The notes under the pieces are model-generated. The model made no database searches. It was not told where the DNA came from and saw nothing but the letters and a program-made list of their open reading frames with translations. From a virus, in IMG/VR virus record IMGVR_UViG_3300037247_000432, positions 1-39,828 of that record: 39,828 nucleotides of DNA. The stretch is one strand, 5' to 3'. This document shows, in pieces, positions 6,832 to 12,456 of this stretch (position 1 is the stretch's first letter; every line of letters starts with the position of its first letter). The translations under genes were made by a program, and so were the position numbers.

Positions 6832-7508
6832 CAAAACAGCGCCTCTCCCGCCAAGCATATCACGAGCGCAACCGCTGCCCCCGTGAGTGCCTTGCCGTTG
6901 TTGATCTCTGCGACTACCGCACCTGCACCAGCACACGCGAGTTTCCGTGGGATGTCCTTGAACAGATCCCGGAAGAAGTTGGGACTCGCTGCGGCGATCG
7001 CGTCACTACTCAGTGCCAACGCACTATCCCGCTGGGCCGTCACATCCAAGAGTAGGATACGGAGCGCACGTTGACGCTCGAGGAGCTGGGCGATCTGCCG
7101 CCCGGCGCTCTCTCTCAACCCTCGCTCAAGGTCGCGTTCAACACGGAAGGACTCGGCCACGTTTCGCTCAAGGGTTAGGAGGTTGCGGAGGCCGGCGCTC
7201 AACGTGTCTTCCTCGATGGTCGCTCGCGTAGAGTCCCGCACCTGGACGATCCGCACGGTTCGCGTTCGCGCCCGTTGGAGGAGCACTGTGTTCAGTTGCT
7301 CGAGGGAGTCGCGGGCGATGGAGTCGGCTGCGAGTTGAGCCATCAGCACGGCTTGCCGTTCGTCGCTCACCCGGGCAGTAAGTTGCTGCGCGGTTTCCCG
7401 TTCCCGGAGGTCTGCGATCGTCCGGCTGTCGAAGTACTTCGACACGCCACCGAAAACCAGCAGGCCGATCACCGCGGCCACAATCAGCATTATGATGTTG
7501 CGGGTCAT
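6831..7508 (-). CDS. Membrane-anchored coiled-coil protein, spanin-like, 225 aa
   Basis: A signal-anchor helix (IIMLIVAAVIGLLVFGG) at about residues 5-21 is followed by about 140 residues of Arg/Glu/Leu-rich coiled coil. The C terminus is a Gly/Ala-rich hydrophobic region (ACAGAGAVVAEINNG, then LTGAAVALVICLAGEALF). An N-terminal anchor with periplasmic coiled coil resembles inner-membrane spanins (Rz), but spanins lack the hydrophobic C terminus and usually sit beside the endolysin, which here is 7 kb away. A hydrophobic C-terminal hairpin makes it more like a two-ended membrane tether. The start overlaps the upstream stop (ATGA). Confidence 0.6.
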   Translation of the reverse strand: MTRNIIMLIVAAVIGLLVFGGVSKYFDSRTIADLRERETAQQLTARVSDERQAVLMAQLAADSIARDSLEQLNTVLLQRARTRTVRIVQVRDSTRATIEEDTLSAGLRNLLTLERNVAESFRVERDLERGLRESAGRQIAQLLERQRALRILLLDVTAQRDSALALSSDAIAAASPNFFRDLFKDIPRKLACAGAGAVVAEINNGKALTGAAVALVICLAGEALF

Positions 7509-8233
7509 GTCATTAACCCATCCACCGCACCGGCCGCGAGCGTCTTCCAGTGTTCCAGCACCGCGGGCGCTGGACTACGCGACTCGTCAATCAGTTTTTG
7601 CGCCTCCAGCGCAAACCGTTTCCTACTCTCGGGTTCACGAATGAGCGCCTGGAACATCGGCCTCCTTTCCTCATCCCAGAACTGGGGATAAAGCACGTCA
7701 TTGTAATCAACCAGTCGGTATCCGTGTTTCAGGTGGCGGGTGCGACGTATGATATCCATGTCCGCACACGACGCCTGGAATCCCGTCACTCCCAGTTTTC
7801 GAGCCGCGTAGTTGAACGCTGCGGTTGCGGCCATGCTCATGGCGTAAACGCACGTCCCGTAGTCTTGCGGTCGATCAACAAGGCCGTGGATGTATTTCAG
7901 CAACTCCTCCTCCGTGTCCAGCCGAGGGACCTTGGCCTCGCGCATCTCCTTCTCGGTGAGCACGCCAGCCTGGGCGATTGCCGCGTCGGACTCCGCCCGC
8001 TGCTGTTCGAGGTCCGCCTTAGCACGTTCGGCGGCTTCGTCCCGCGTGAGCAGTTTATGGCCTACGCGTTTCTCAGCCCGCGCCTTGGCCGACTCGTGAT
8101 CCTCACCGGGCATCACCTCGTGGTCCATTCCATTGAAGGCAAACGACACGGTTTCGTCACGGTCCGCAGCCTGGACTGCGGCCTTTTTCAGCGCGTCCAA
8201 AAGGTCCACGCCGCCACTGATTTCAATTCTCAT
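7505..8233 (-). CDS. Conserved phage protein of unknown function, 242 aa
   Basis: The N-terminal 110 residues are acidic and coiled-coil-like (AAERAKADLEQQRAESDA). The C-terminal half holds a compact, likely conserved core: YGTCVYAMSMAATAAFNYAA, then VTGFQASCADMDIIRRTRHL and YRLVDYNDVLYPQFWDEE. Proteins with this core occur in phages and prophages and have no established activity as far as I know; the Cys residues (YGTC, ASCADMD) are possible functional residues. The start at 8233 has AAGGAG upstream. The gene sits between the replication genes and the membrane coiled-coil gene. Confidence 0.7.
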   Translation of the reverse strand: MRIEISGGVDLLDALKKAAVQAADRDETVSFAFNGMDHEVMPGEDHESAKARAEKRVGHKLLTRDEAAERAKADLEQQRAESDAAIAQAGVLTEKEMREAKVPRLDTEEELLKYIHGLVDRPQDYGTCVYAMSMAATAAFNYAARKLGVTGFQASCADMDIIRRTRHLKHGYRLVDYNDVLYPQFWDEERRPMFQALIREPESRKRFALEAQKLIDESRSPAPAVLEHWKTLAAGAVDGLMT

Positions 8234-8246
8234 TTCTGTCTCCTTT

Positions 8247-8309
8247 TCACGCCGCCCCCACGATCCGCAAGGCTTCCTCGAGCGTGAGGTATTCCGGGAG
8301 CCGGGTCAT
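8247..8309 (-). CDS. Tiny reading frame, 20 aa, HTH-like fragment
   Basis: The ATG at 8309 overlaps the stop of the helicase-loader-like gene (ATGA). The 20 residues (LTLEEALRIVGAA at the end) look like the first helix pair of an excisionase or MerR-type helix-turn-helix, cut short by a stop. An AAAGGAG site for the next gene lies directly behind the stop. It could be a remnant of a small DNA-binding protein or a coupling frame. Confidence 0.3.
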   Translation of the reverse strand: MTRLPEYLTLEEALRIVGAA

Positions 8310-8821
8310 TGAGTATCCCCAGCCGGCAAGGGTTTTGTGACAGAGACCGACCCCACAGGAAGAAGATACTTCCGAGCATCCACCGGTCCCGTCCGCGGTC
8401 CTGCGTAACCCACACCAGCCTCATAGTGAATTTGATGGTCATGGTAGACCTGCGGTCGGCGTGTCTCGTTGGCGCTGTCTGTCTGGAGGACCGCACCACA
8501 TACTGGGCACGGCTCGGTTGCGATGTCACCGCTCGTCTGCCAGCGTGCGTATTGCACATTCAGCGGCAGGGCCCGGGTGGACCTGGGATTCCTACGCCTC
8601 TCCTCATCGATGATGGCCCGGAGTTTCGCCGGCGTCGGCCAGTATCGCTGTCCCGTGGCGAGGTAGTCCTCAACTGCGTTTCGGAACTCGAAGGGTTCCG
8701 CGTCCTCCAGGGCCTTCCTGTAGACTCGCGCCATCCGGTCGAGGTCTTCCCTCCCACTCGGGGGCCTGAAGACCACCGCCAACTCGCGGAGTCCGGCCGA
8801 TACGTCACTTTCTGCCAGCAT
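8306..8821 (-). CDS. Putative helicase-loader/inhibitor-like protein, 171 aa
   Basis: The N-terminal 75 residues are helical, with a pattern like the phage G39P-type helicase loader/inhibitor: a VYRKALEDAEPFEFRNAVED helix pair, then LATGQRYWPTPAKLRAIIDE. A CPVCG near residue 104 and a DHQIHYEAG segment suggest a zinc unit behind it. Such proteins deliver the host replicative helicase to an origin bound by a replisome organiser. The gene directly upstream is organiser-like, which supports this. No Walker A motif is present, so it is not a DnaC-type ATPase loader. The start overlaps the upstream gene by 17 bases. Confidence 0.5.
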   Translation of the reverse strand: MLAESDVSAGLRELAVVFRPPSGREDLDRMARVYRKALEDAEPFEFRNAVEDYLATGQRYWPTPAKLRAIIDEERRRNPRSTRALPLNVQYARWQTSGDIATEPCPVCGAVLQTDSANETRRPQVYHDHQIHYEAGVGYAGPRTGPVDARKYLLPVGSVSVTKPLPAGDTQ

Positions 8822-9629
8822 CTTTGTCTCTCTTTAGGGCTGTAGCCTCGGCCTTGTCCCACGCGCTATCGTGGCCGGTTGACCTGGTTGTGTCCACGCC
8901 TTCGGTGATGTGGCGCATGGCGTCCGCGGTGTAGGTCCGGAGGGATCTAGCGGTTGGACGTTGGCCGTTGGTCACAAGATCGCAGAGCGCGAGACTCAGA
9001 CCCTCCGGGGTCGGCCTGGGCTTGATCTGGCGCTCGCCAGCGAGGATCATCACACATTCGCCGATCAGGGCCTCTGGCTGTTGACTGGCCCTGACTAGCC
9101 CGTCGAGTGCTTCGTGGCCCTCTAGGGTGAGTTGGTTGCGAAACTCCGCGCGCGCGGTGGTTGTAGGGGTAGACTCTCCCTTCTCCCTTCTCCCTTCTCC
9201 CTTCTGCACGCCTACACCGACTACGGGGGCGTCTACACCGTCTACAAGTAGCCGTTTCTTCTCCCTTACTCCATCTCTCCACCGCTGCTGTCGTTCAGCT
9301 CTTTTGACCTGAGACTCTGTCCGCATGTCACGATAGGCCTGGTAGTTGATGAGCTGCCACCCACGATCGACCCTCTCGATCCGCCGGCCTTCTTGCTCTT
9401 GGTTTTTGCTGTACGGGTCGGGTTTCTGGAACTTATCAAGCGCGGTCTCACACTCCTCGAGGGTGATCCGGGCACGACCGGCCAGCCCCGGGACCGCGGC
9501 CTCGATGTATCCGGTTGAGTCGGCCATTAGGAGCATGGTGATCCAGAGTCGCACGGTAGGGTGATCTTCTGCCCAGATAGAGCTATCGAGGATGGTCGCA
9601 TACAACTTCGCGAAATGGTCAGATGTCAT
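8805..9629 (-). CDS. Replisome-organiser-like replication initiation protein, 274 aa
   Basis: The N terminus (FAKLYATILDSSIWAEDHPT, then VRLWITMLLMAD) is the start of a winged-helix domain found in phage replication organisers. RGWQLINYQAYRD at about residues 89-101 is the typical end of that domain. A basic helix (KRAERQQRWRDG) and a Gly/Lys/Glu-rich linker encoded by a 7-bp tandem repeat follow, and then a helical C-terminal domain. Proteins of this type bind an origin, often inside their own gene, and recruit helicase. The next gene looks like a helicase loader. The start at 9629 has GGGGA upstream and follows the largest gap in this part of the window. Confidence 0.7.
   Translation of the reverse strand: MTSDHFAKLYATILDSSIWAEDHPTVRLWITMLLMADSTGYIEAAVPGLAGRARITLEECETALDKFQKPDPYSKNQEQEGRRIERVDRGWQLINYQAYRDMRTESQVKRAERQQRWRDGVREKKRLLVDGVDAPVVGVGVQKGEGRREKGESTPTTTARAEFRNQLTLEGHEALDGLVRASQQPEALIGECVMILAGERQIKPRPTPEGLSLALCDLVTNGQRPTARSLRTYTADAMRHITEGVDTTRSTGHDSAWDKAEATALKRDKDAGRK
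9178..9201 (-). repeat. Four G-tracts in a 7-bp tandem repeat inside the replication gene
   Basis: On the minus strand four GGG runs are separated by identical four-base AGAA spacers, forming a 7-bp unit repeated four times. The spacing fits an intramolecular G-quadruplex. Because 7 is not a multiple of three, the repeat is read in all three codon phases and gives a Gly/Lys/Glu/Arg linker. Adjacent on the same strand, between about 9212 and 9250, GTAGACG and GTGTAG-type words recur. The position inside a replication-initiator gene suggests an origin element, which is inference. Confidence 0.6.
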
Positions 9630-9798
9630 TCACTATCCCCGGCTACGGTAGACCCGCCTAACGCCTACGGTAGACCTTTGTCGCCAGGAAGTCAATAGGG
9701 ACCGGGACGCTTTCACGACATGAACCGACCATCATGGCAAACGAGGCGGTCGAGACACTAGGCACCCTCCACCTTCCCGTTGAGATCAAACTCTGTGG
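9630..9798 (-). promoter_or_regulatory. Leader of the replication gene with promoter and paired 12-bp repeats
   Basis: This gap holds no long frame. On the minus strand a -35-like TTGACT (9690-9695) and a -10-like TACCGT (9667-9672) are 17 bases apart. The 12-mer GGTCTACCGTAG occurs twice without mismatch, at 9665-9676 (across the -10) and 9643-9654, with a period of 22 bases, about two helical turns. This layout fits an operator on a promoter for the replication gene. The -10 is weak, so the promoter is tentative while the repeat is certain. Frames of 14 and about 25 codons (the first starting at 9802, ATGA overlap) exist but have no other support. Confidence 0.5.
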
Positions 9799-10062
9799 TC
9801 ATGTGCTGCTCTCAGTAAACGGTCGTTCACAGGCTGGGCATACGGTTGGACGATCCGGATCGTGGAGCACAATTATCCCTCGTGGTTGCTTGTGGTGTCT
9901 GAGGATGTAGCCTTTGCGTTCCAGCGCCTCGACCGAGTAGTAGGCCGGTGCCCCAGTCGCCTGTGAAATCTCCCACAAGGTAGGTGCCCTCGACTCACGC
10001 CTGTCATACGCGATAATGAAACGCAGGGCCACCTCTTGGCGCTCACTCAGTGGTGTCAACAT
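9799..10062 (-). CDS. LexA-type winged-helix protein without protease domain, 87 aa
   Basis: Residues 1-66 follow the LexA DNA-binding domain closely: LSERQEVALRFIIAYD, then APTLWEISQATGAP, then VEALERKGYILRH and PRGIIVL, the wing. The C-terminal 20 residues carry CPACERPF, a probable zinc pair, instead of the self-cleaving peptidase of LexA. It is likely a small transcription regulator. It lies just upstream of the promoter with 12-bp repeats, so it is the best candidate to bind them; that is inference. The start overlaps the upstream gene by 20 bases. Confidence 0.7.
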   Translation of the reverse strand: MLTPLSERQEVALRFIIAYDRRESRAPTLWEISQATGAPAYYSVEALERKGYILRHHKQPRGIIVLHDPDRPTVCPACERPFTESST

Positions 10063-10303
10063 TCACCTCCACCAACACACGATCCGGGCAATCTTCCGCC
10101 ACGCGCTCGCCGTCGAACTTGAGACACTCCCCGATCACCACCGTCACTCCCTTTTTGTCCATGTATGCGTAGTCGAGCGCCGCCTCGAGGTCGCATTGAT
10201 ATCCCTGTCCCGCTTGCCATCTGAGAGTGCAGCGATCGCAGTTGCGCCGCCTCCAGCAGAGGAAGTCAGCGCCTTTCGCAAAGGGACGGACGCGCTCAGT
10301 CAT
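10043..10303 (-). CDS. Cys-containing conserved phage protein, 86 aa
   Basis: The start at 10303 overlaps the upstream stop (ATGA). The sequence has the pattern KGADFLCWRRRNCDRCTL, later GYQCDLEAALDYAY and GECLKFDGE. Short phage proteins with this spacing of Cys residues behind a Trp/Asn motif are widespread and uncharacterised. Four or five Cys could bind zinc. The Glu/Ala-rich helix after the third Cys is part of the common pattern. It precedes the LexA-type gene. Confidence 0.65.
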   Translation of the reverse strand: MTERVRPFAKGADFLCWRRRNCDRCTLRWQAGQGYQCDLEAALDYAYMDKKGVTVVIGECLKFDGERVAEDCPDRVLVEVNVDTTE

Positions 10304-10476
10304 ACCTTGAACCCAACCCATCTCCATCCATCCGGCCGGCACTCGTAGATCGTACCGCTCGGCATTCTAACACGACGAAATTTCTCAGAGAGAGCCGTGG
10401 CTTTTCTTGGACTTCCGGACTTCCGCATCACCCGCTTTAGTAGACCTGGGAACCTAGTTTTGTTAGACCGTGCCAT
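10300..10476 (-). CDS. Small basic protein, 58 aa
   Basis: The start at 10476 has GAGGT six bases upstream and lies inside the last codons of the HNH gene. It is Arg/Lys-rich in the first 45 residues (ARSNKTRFPGLLKRVMRK) and ends in an aromatic stretch (CRPDGWRWVGFKV). Nucleic-acid binding is plausible from charge alone. The family is not recognised. Confidence 0.5.
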   Translation of the reverse strand: MARSNKTRFPGLLKRVMRKSGSPRKATALSEKFRRVRMPSGTIYECRPDGWRWVGFKV

Positions 10477-11044
10477 GCTCGACCTCTTCCTCGTACCGAT
10501 CCACAAGCCGACGTATCTTCAAACCTTGGCGCCTGCGTTTAAGCCTCAGTCTCTCTTTGTTGCAAGTGAGGCAGTATTTCAGACCCGTTGGCGAATAGCT
10601 ACATCCGTGGCCGTACTTGCACGTTGTTCTAAACCGACCGCCCGTGATGCCCAGCGCTAGATCAAAACCGCGACGCCGAAGGAACCTTATGCGATTTCTC
10701 ACGGCATCGATTGTACGACCAGTGGCCCGCGCGATCGACGGTGCGGTTTCTTTTGCACGCCAACGCTTCACAAGATCCGCGCTTTGGGGTGCGGTCCAAA
10801 CGTGATTGGCGTGACATAACCGATGATGCGCGCCGTTTGATTCGTGAACTTCAAGATTCTTGGGCCGGTTGTCCGCAGGATCGCCGTTGATATGATGAAC
10901 AACTTCGTTCCTCCGGAGCGGGCGCCCTAACGTTCGGCTGGCGACGAGACGATGCTCGTAGATAGCACCGTTGGTATGCGCATTAGGGTGGCCAGCCGCC
11001 CTCACCAAGACGTAGCCATATGAATGCGTCCATCCCTCACCCAC
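10463..11044 (-). CDS. HNH homing endonuclease, 193 aa
   Basis: The HNH core lies at about residues 24-66: IYEHRLVASRTLGRPL, NEVVHHINGDPADNRP, NLEVHESNGAHHRLCH. A helix-turn-helix follows (APSIARATGRTIDAVRNRIR), then a four-Cys unit (CKYGHGCSY, CLTCNKERLRLKRRR). This is a free-standing homing nuclease of the phage HNH type that nicks or cuts a target to spread its own gene. The start is GTG at 11044, chosen because AAGGAG lies seven bases before it and its codon overlaps the upstream stop (GTGGGTGA). Longer upstream frames would overlap the neighbour by over 100 bases. It separates two otherwise packed early genes, as expected for an inserted element. Confidence 0.85.
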   Translation of the reverse strand: MGEGWTHSYGYVLVRAAGHPNAHTNGAIYEHRLVASRTLGRPLRRNEVVHHINGDPADNRPKNLEVHESNGAHHRLCHANHVWTAPQSADLVKRWRAKETAPSIARATGRTIDAVRNRIRFLRRRGFDLALGITGGRFRTTCKYGHGCSYSPTGLKYCLTCNKERLRLKRRRQGLKIRRLVDRYEEEVEHGTV

Positions 11045-11420
11045 GGCCTGTCTCCTTCCGCCACTGAGCGGTGTGCGCTGCGGCTTTCTTGTAGAGATCC
11101 ACGTTGTGATGGATGCAAAATTGTCCGGTGTGTTTCTCTTGCTCGTCATGGCATGCAGGAAGCAGCAGGGCGATGTTGTAGAGCACCATGCCGGTTCGGC
11201 TACGTGGGATCAGGTGCGCACGGTGGCGATAGCCCCACCGTCCACATTCGCAATCACACGGGCCGCACTCCTCCGTCATCGGCTTCATCCACTTCCACTG
11301 TGCCTTGTCGTCGGCCGTGAGCTTGAACATCGTCCCGCCGCGGTTGCGGAGCCGCGTGTGCCGAGCGATCGGTGTCCGCTTGAGTCGAGAGCGGGAAGGG
11401 CGGATAGGCGTGCGCTTCAC
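11037..11420 (-). CDS. HNH-like nuclease with Cys cluster, 127 aa
   Basis: A basic N terminus (KRTPIRPSRSRLKRTPIARH) is followed by CGPCDCECGRWGY and then RHRAHLIPRSRTG, NIALLLPACHDEQE and CIHHNVDLYKK. The order Cys pair, AH(L/I)xxR, N, CH is that of small phage HNH endonucleases linked to recombination. It likely cuts branched or double-stranded DNA. The GTG start at 11420 overlaps the upstream stop (GTGA). It neighbours, but differs from, the homing endonuclease. Confidence 0.6.
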   Translation of the reverse strand: MKRTPIRPSRSRLKRTPIARHTRLRNRGGTMFKLTADDKAQWKWMKPMTEECGPCDCECGRWGYRHRAHLIPRSRTGMVLYNIALLLPACHDEQEKHTGQFCIHHNVDLYKKAAAHTAQWRKETGRG

Positions 11421-11545
11421 GCGATCTTCACCGGGGTCTGCGTTCCGGGCAGGTACTTCCCCGGAGCATCCTTATGGAGAAGGTGGTGCGTGCCCTTGTC
11501 GTGGTTCGGGCCACGCACGTTGTAACCACAGATTGAACACTTCAT
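11417..11545 (-). CDS. Single zinc-finger mini-protein, 42 aa
   Basis: An ATG at 11545 with GGAGAG close upstream opens a 42-residue protein. CSICGYNV at residues 3-10 is followed by HDKGTHHLLH, giving a C2H2-like ligand set. The remainder is Pro/Gly-rich. The TGA overlaps the GTG of the next gene. It could be an RNA- or DNA-binding adaptor; the function is unknown. Confidence 0.55.
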   Translation of the reverse strand: MKCSICGYNVRGPNHDKGTHHLLHKDAPGKYLPGTQTPVKIA

Positions 11546-11564
11546 GTCTCTCTCCGTAGAAGGC

Positions 11565-11636
11565 GACGGGCCGGCGGCATCACTTCCCCTGCGAGCGGGA
11601 GGACGTTCCCTCGCCCTGATCCGCTACCGGCCCGTC
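11565..11636 (-). repeat. Long inverted repeat in an intergenic gap
   Basis: A perfect 10-bp inverted repeat (arms 11565-11574 and 11627-11636) extends inward by three more pairs after one mismatch. It encloses about 50 bases that contain their own GGGA/TCCC hairpin. It fills most of the 100-base gap between the 66-aa and 42-aa genes. No run of T follows on the minus strand, so it is not a simple terminator. It could be a structured RNA, a processing site or a translational switch for the gene behind it. Confidence 0.55.
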
Positions 11637-11648
11637 ACCGGGCTGGTG

Positions 11649-11849
11649 TCACCCGGCTTTTGATTCCAATTCAGCAAGCTCGCTGCGTAGTTGGGTAATA
11701 GCCCGCTGACGTTTTCCCAACTCCTTGGTGTGGTTGAGATGCCGCCGCATTGCACCGCGGCTTTGAGCGACACCAAAGCGGATTTCCAGTTTCTTTATGT
11801 CACGAAGGATCGCCTTGTAGTCCTTGTCGTTCAGCTTCGGTCTGTTCAT
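11649..11849 (-). CDS. Small coiled-coil protein, 66 aa
   Basis: This is a short, highly charged, fully helical protein (DYKAILRDIKKLEIRFG, then ITQLRSELAELESKAG) with a leucine heptad pattern in the last 25 residues. The start at 11849 has AGGAG seven bases upstream, three bases behind the stop of a 45-codon frame. No motif is recognised. Confidence 0.6.
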   Translation of the reverse strand: MNRPKLNDKDYKAILRDIKKLEIRFGVAQSRGAMRRHLNHTKELGKRQRAITQLRSELAELESKAG

Positions 11850-11852
11850 CTC

Positions 11853-11990
11853 TCACTCCTGGTTTGCTGTTACAAGGACGGGGCACGACAGGTGCCGCAT
11901 GAACTGTGTTCTTCGCCTACAAGTAGGCACGGTTGGTATGCCGCACCCCGTCCTCTCTTCGTATGCTGCTGCACGATAGGCCACCGTCAT
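11853..11990 (-). CDS. Possible small Cys-containing protein, 45 aa
   Basis: The ATG at 11990 follows GGAGGGG closely, and the TGA ends three bases before the next start. The peptide has three Cys residues and an Arg cluster (TGCGIPTVPTCRRRTQF). The same DNA contains nested inverted repeats: GGACGGGG/CCCCGTCC at 11876-11883 and 11946-11953, and GCCTAC/GTAGGC at 11915-11928. The stretch may therefore act as RNA structure instead of, or as well as, coding. I am not sure it is a gene. Confidence 0.35.
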   Translation of the reverse strand: MTVAYRAAAYEERTGCGIPTVPTCRRRTQFMRHLSCPVLVTANQE

Positions 11991-12255
11991 CCCCTCCGCA
12001 TCCTTAAACTGGCGGACTTGGCAGACTGGAAACGCGGACTTTCCCCAGTCACTTACGAGACTCCCACAGTGCCACTGTGGTTGCTTTCGGAGACGGTCGG
12101 CTACTCCGCCACCGGGCTGTTGCCGGCCTACCGTGCAGCATCTTCATTGGGAGCGCCGCACCTTCGAGTTGGTCGTATGCGACACCGGCCAATCCGAGCC
12201 CGTTGGAACACACCAGGTCATTCGTTCGCTGGTGTCGGTGCGACACTCCTATGTA
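11991..12255 (-). other. Stretch without a clear gene, many short overlapping frames
   Basis: No frame here is convincing. A 65-codon frame begins with GTG at 12246 and ends at 12049 but lacks a ribosome site. Shorter frames of 25, 33 and 21 codons chain through ATGA and GTGA overlaps towards 11990. A near-perfect palindrome, two 8-bp arms around one base (CCACAGTGCCACTGTGG), lies at 12064-12080. The stretch may be a regulatory RNA region or several micropeptides. Nothing resembling a tRNA could be folded. Confidence 0.4.
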
Positions 12256-12456
12256 TTAGTTGGCATACGGATCATCCAAGATCGGCACTGGTTTTCCATA
12301 ATTATCGCCGGTCTTAATCAGCAATCCGTCCACCTGAATCACCGTGTTGTCGCTCGGTGGAATACACGGCCACCGGGCGCCTTTGAAAAAGCACGTCTGA
12401 TCTTTCGTGATCGGGCGCCCGCAGCGCGTGCAGGACTCAGTAGGGCTCGCTACCAT
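12256..12456 (-). CDS. Small zinc-binding protein, 66 aa
   Basis: The start is set at the ATG at 12456, inside the end of the annealing-protein gene (20-base overlap); the ribosome site there is weak. CTRCGRPI at residues 9-16 and DQTCFFKGARWPC give four Cys ligands of a zinc finger. The C-terminal half is beta-like (TVIQVDGLLIKTGDNYGKP). It probably cooperates with the annealing protein, but only location supports that. Confidence 0.55.
   Translation of the reverse strand: MVASPTESCTRCGRPITKDQTCFFKGARWPCIPPSDNTVIQVDGLLIKTGDNYGKPVPILDDPYAN

Noticed and set aside
7550-8287. 245-codon open frame on the plus strand
   Set aside because: It is antisense to the conserved 242-aa gene; the minus-strand protein has recognisable conserved blocks.
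11876-11953. Nested inverted repeats considered as a tRNA-like fold
   Set aside because: The outer 8-bp stem and inner 6-bp stem lack a T-loop, D-loop and CCA-compatible layout.
11975-12110. Possible tRNA on the plus strand, with GGCGGA and TCCGCCACC ends
   Set aside because: The ends pair for six bases, but about 100 bases lie between them. No T-arm (GTTCRA) or anticodon arm with proper spacing is found.
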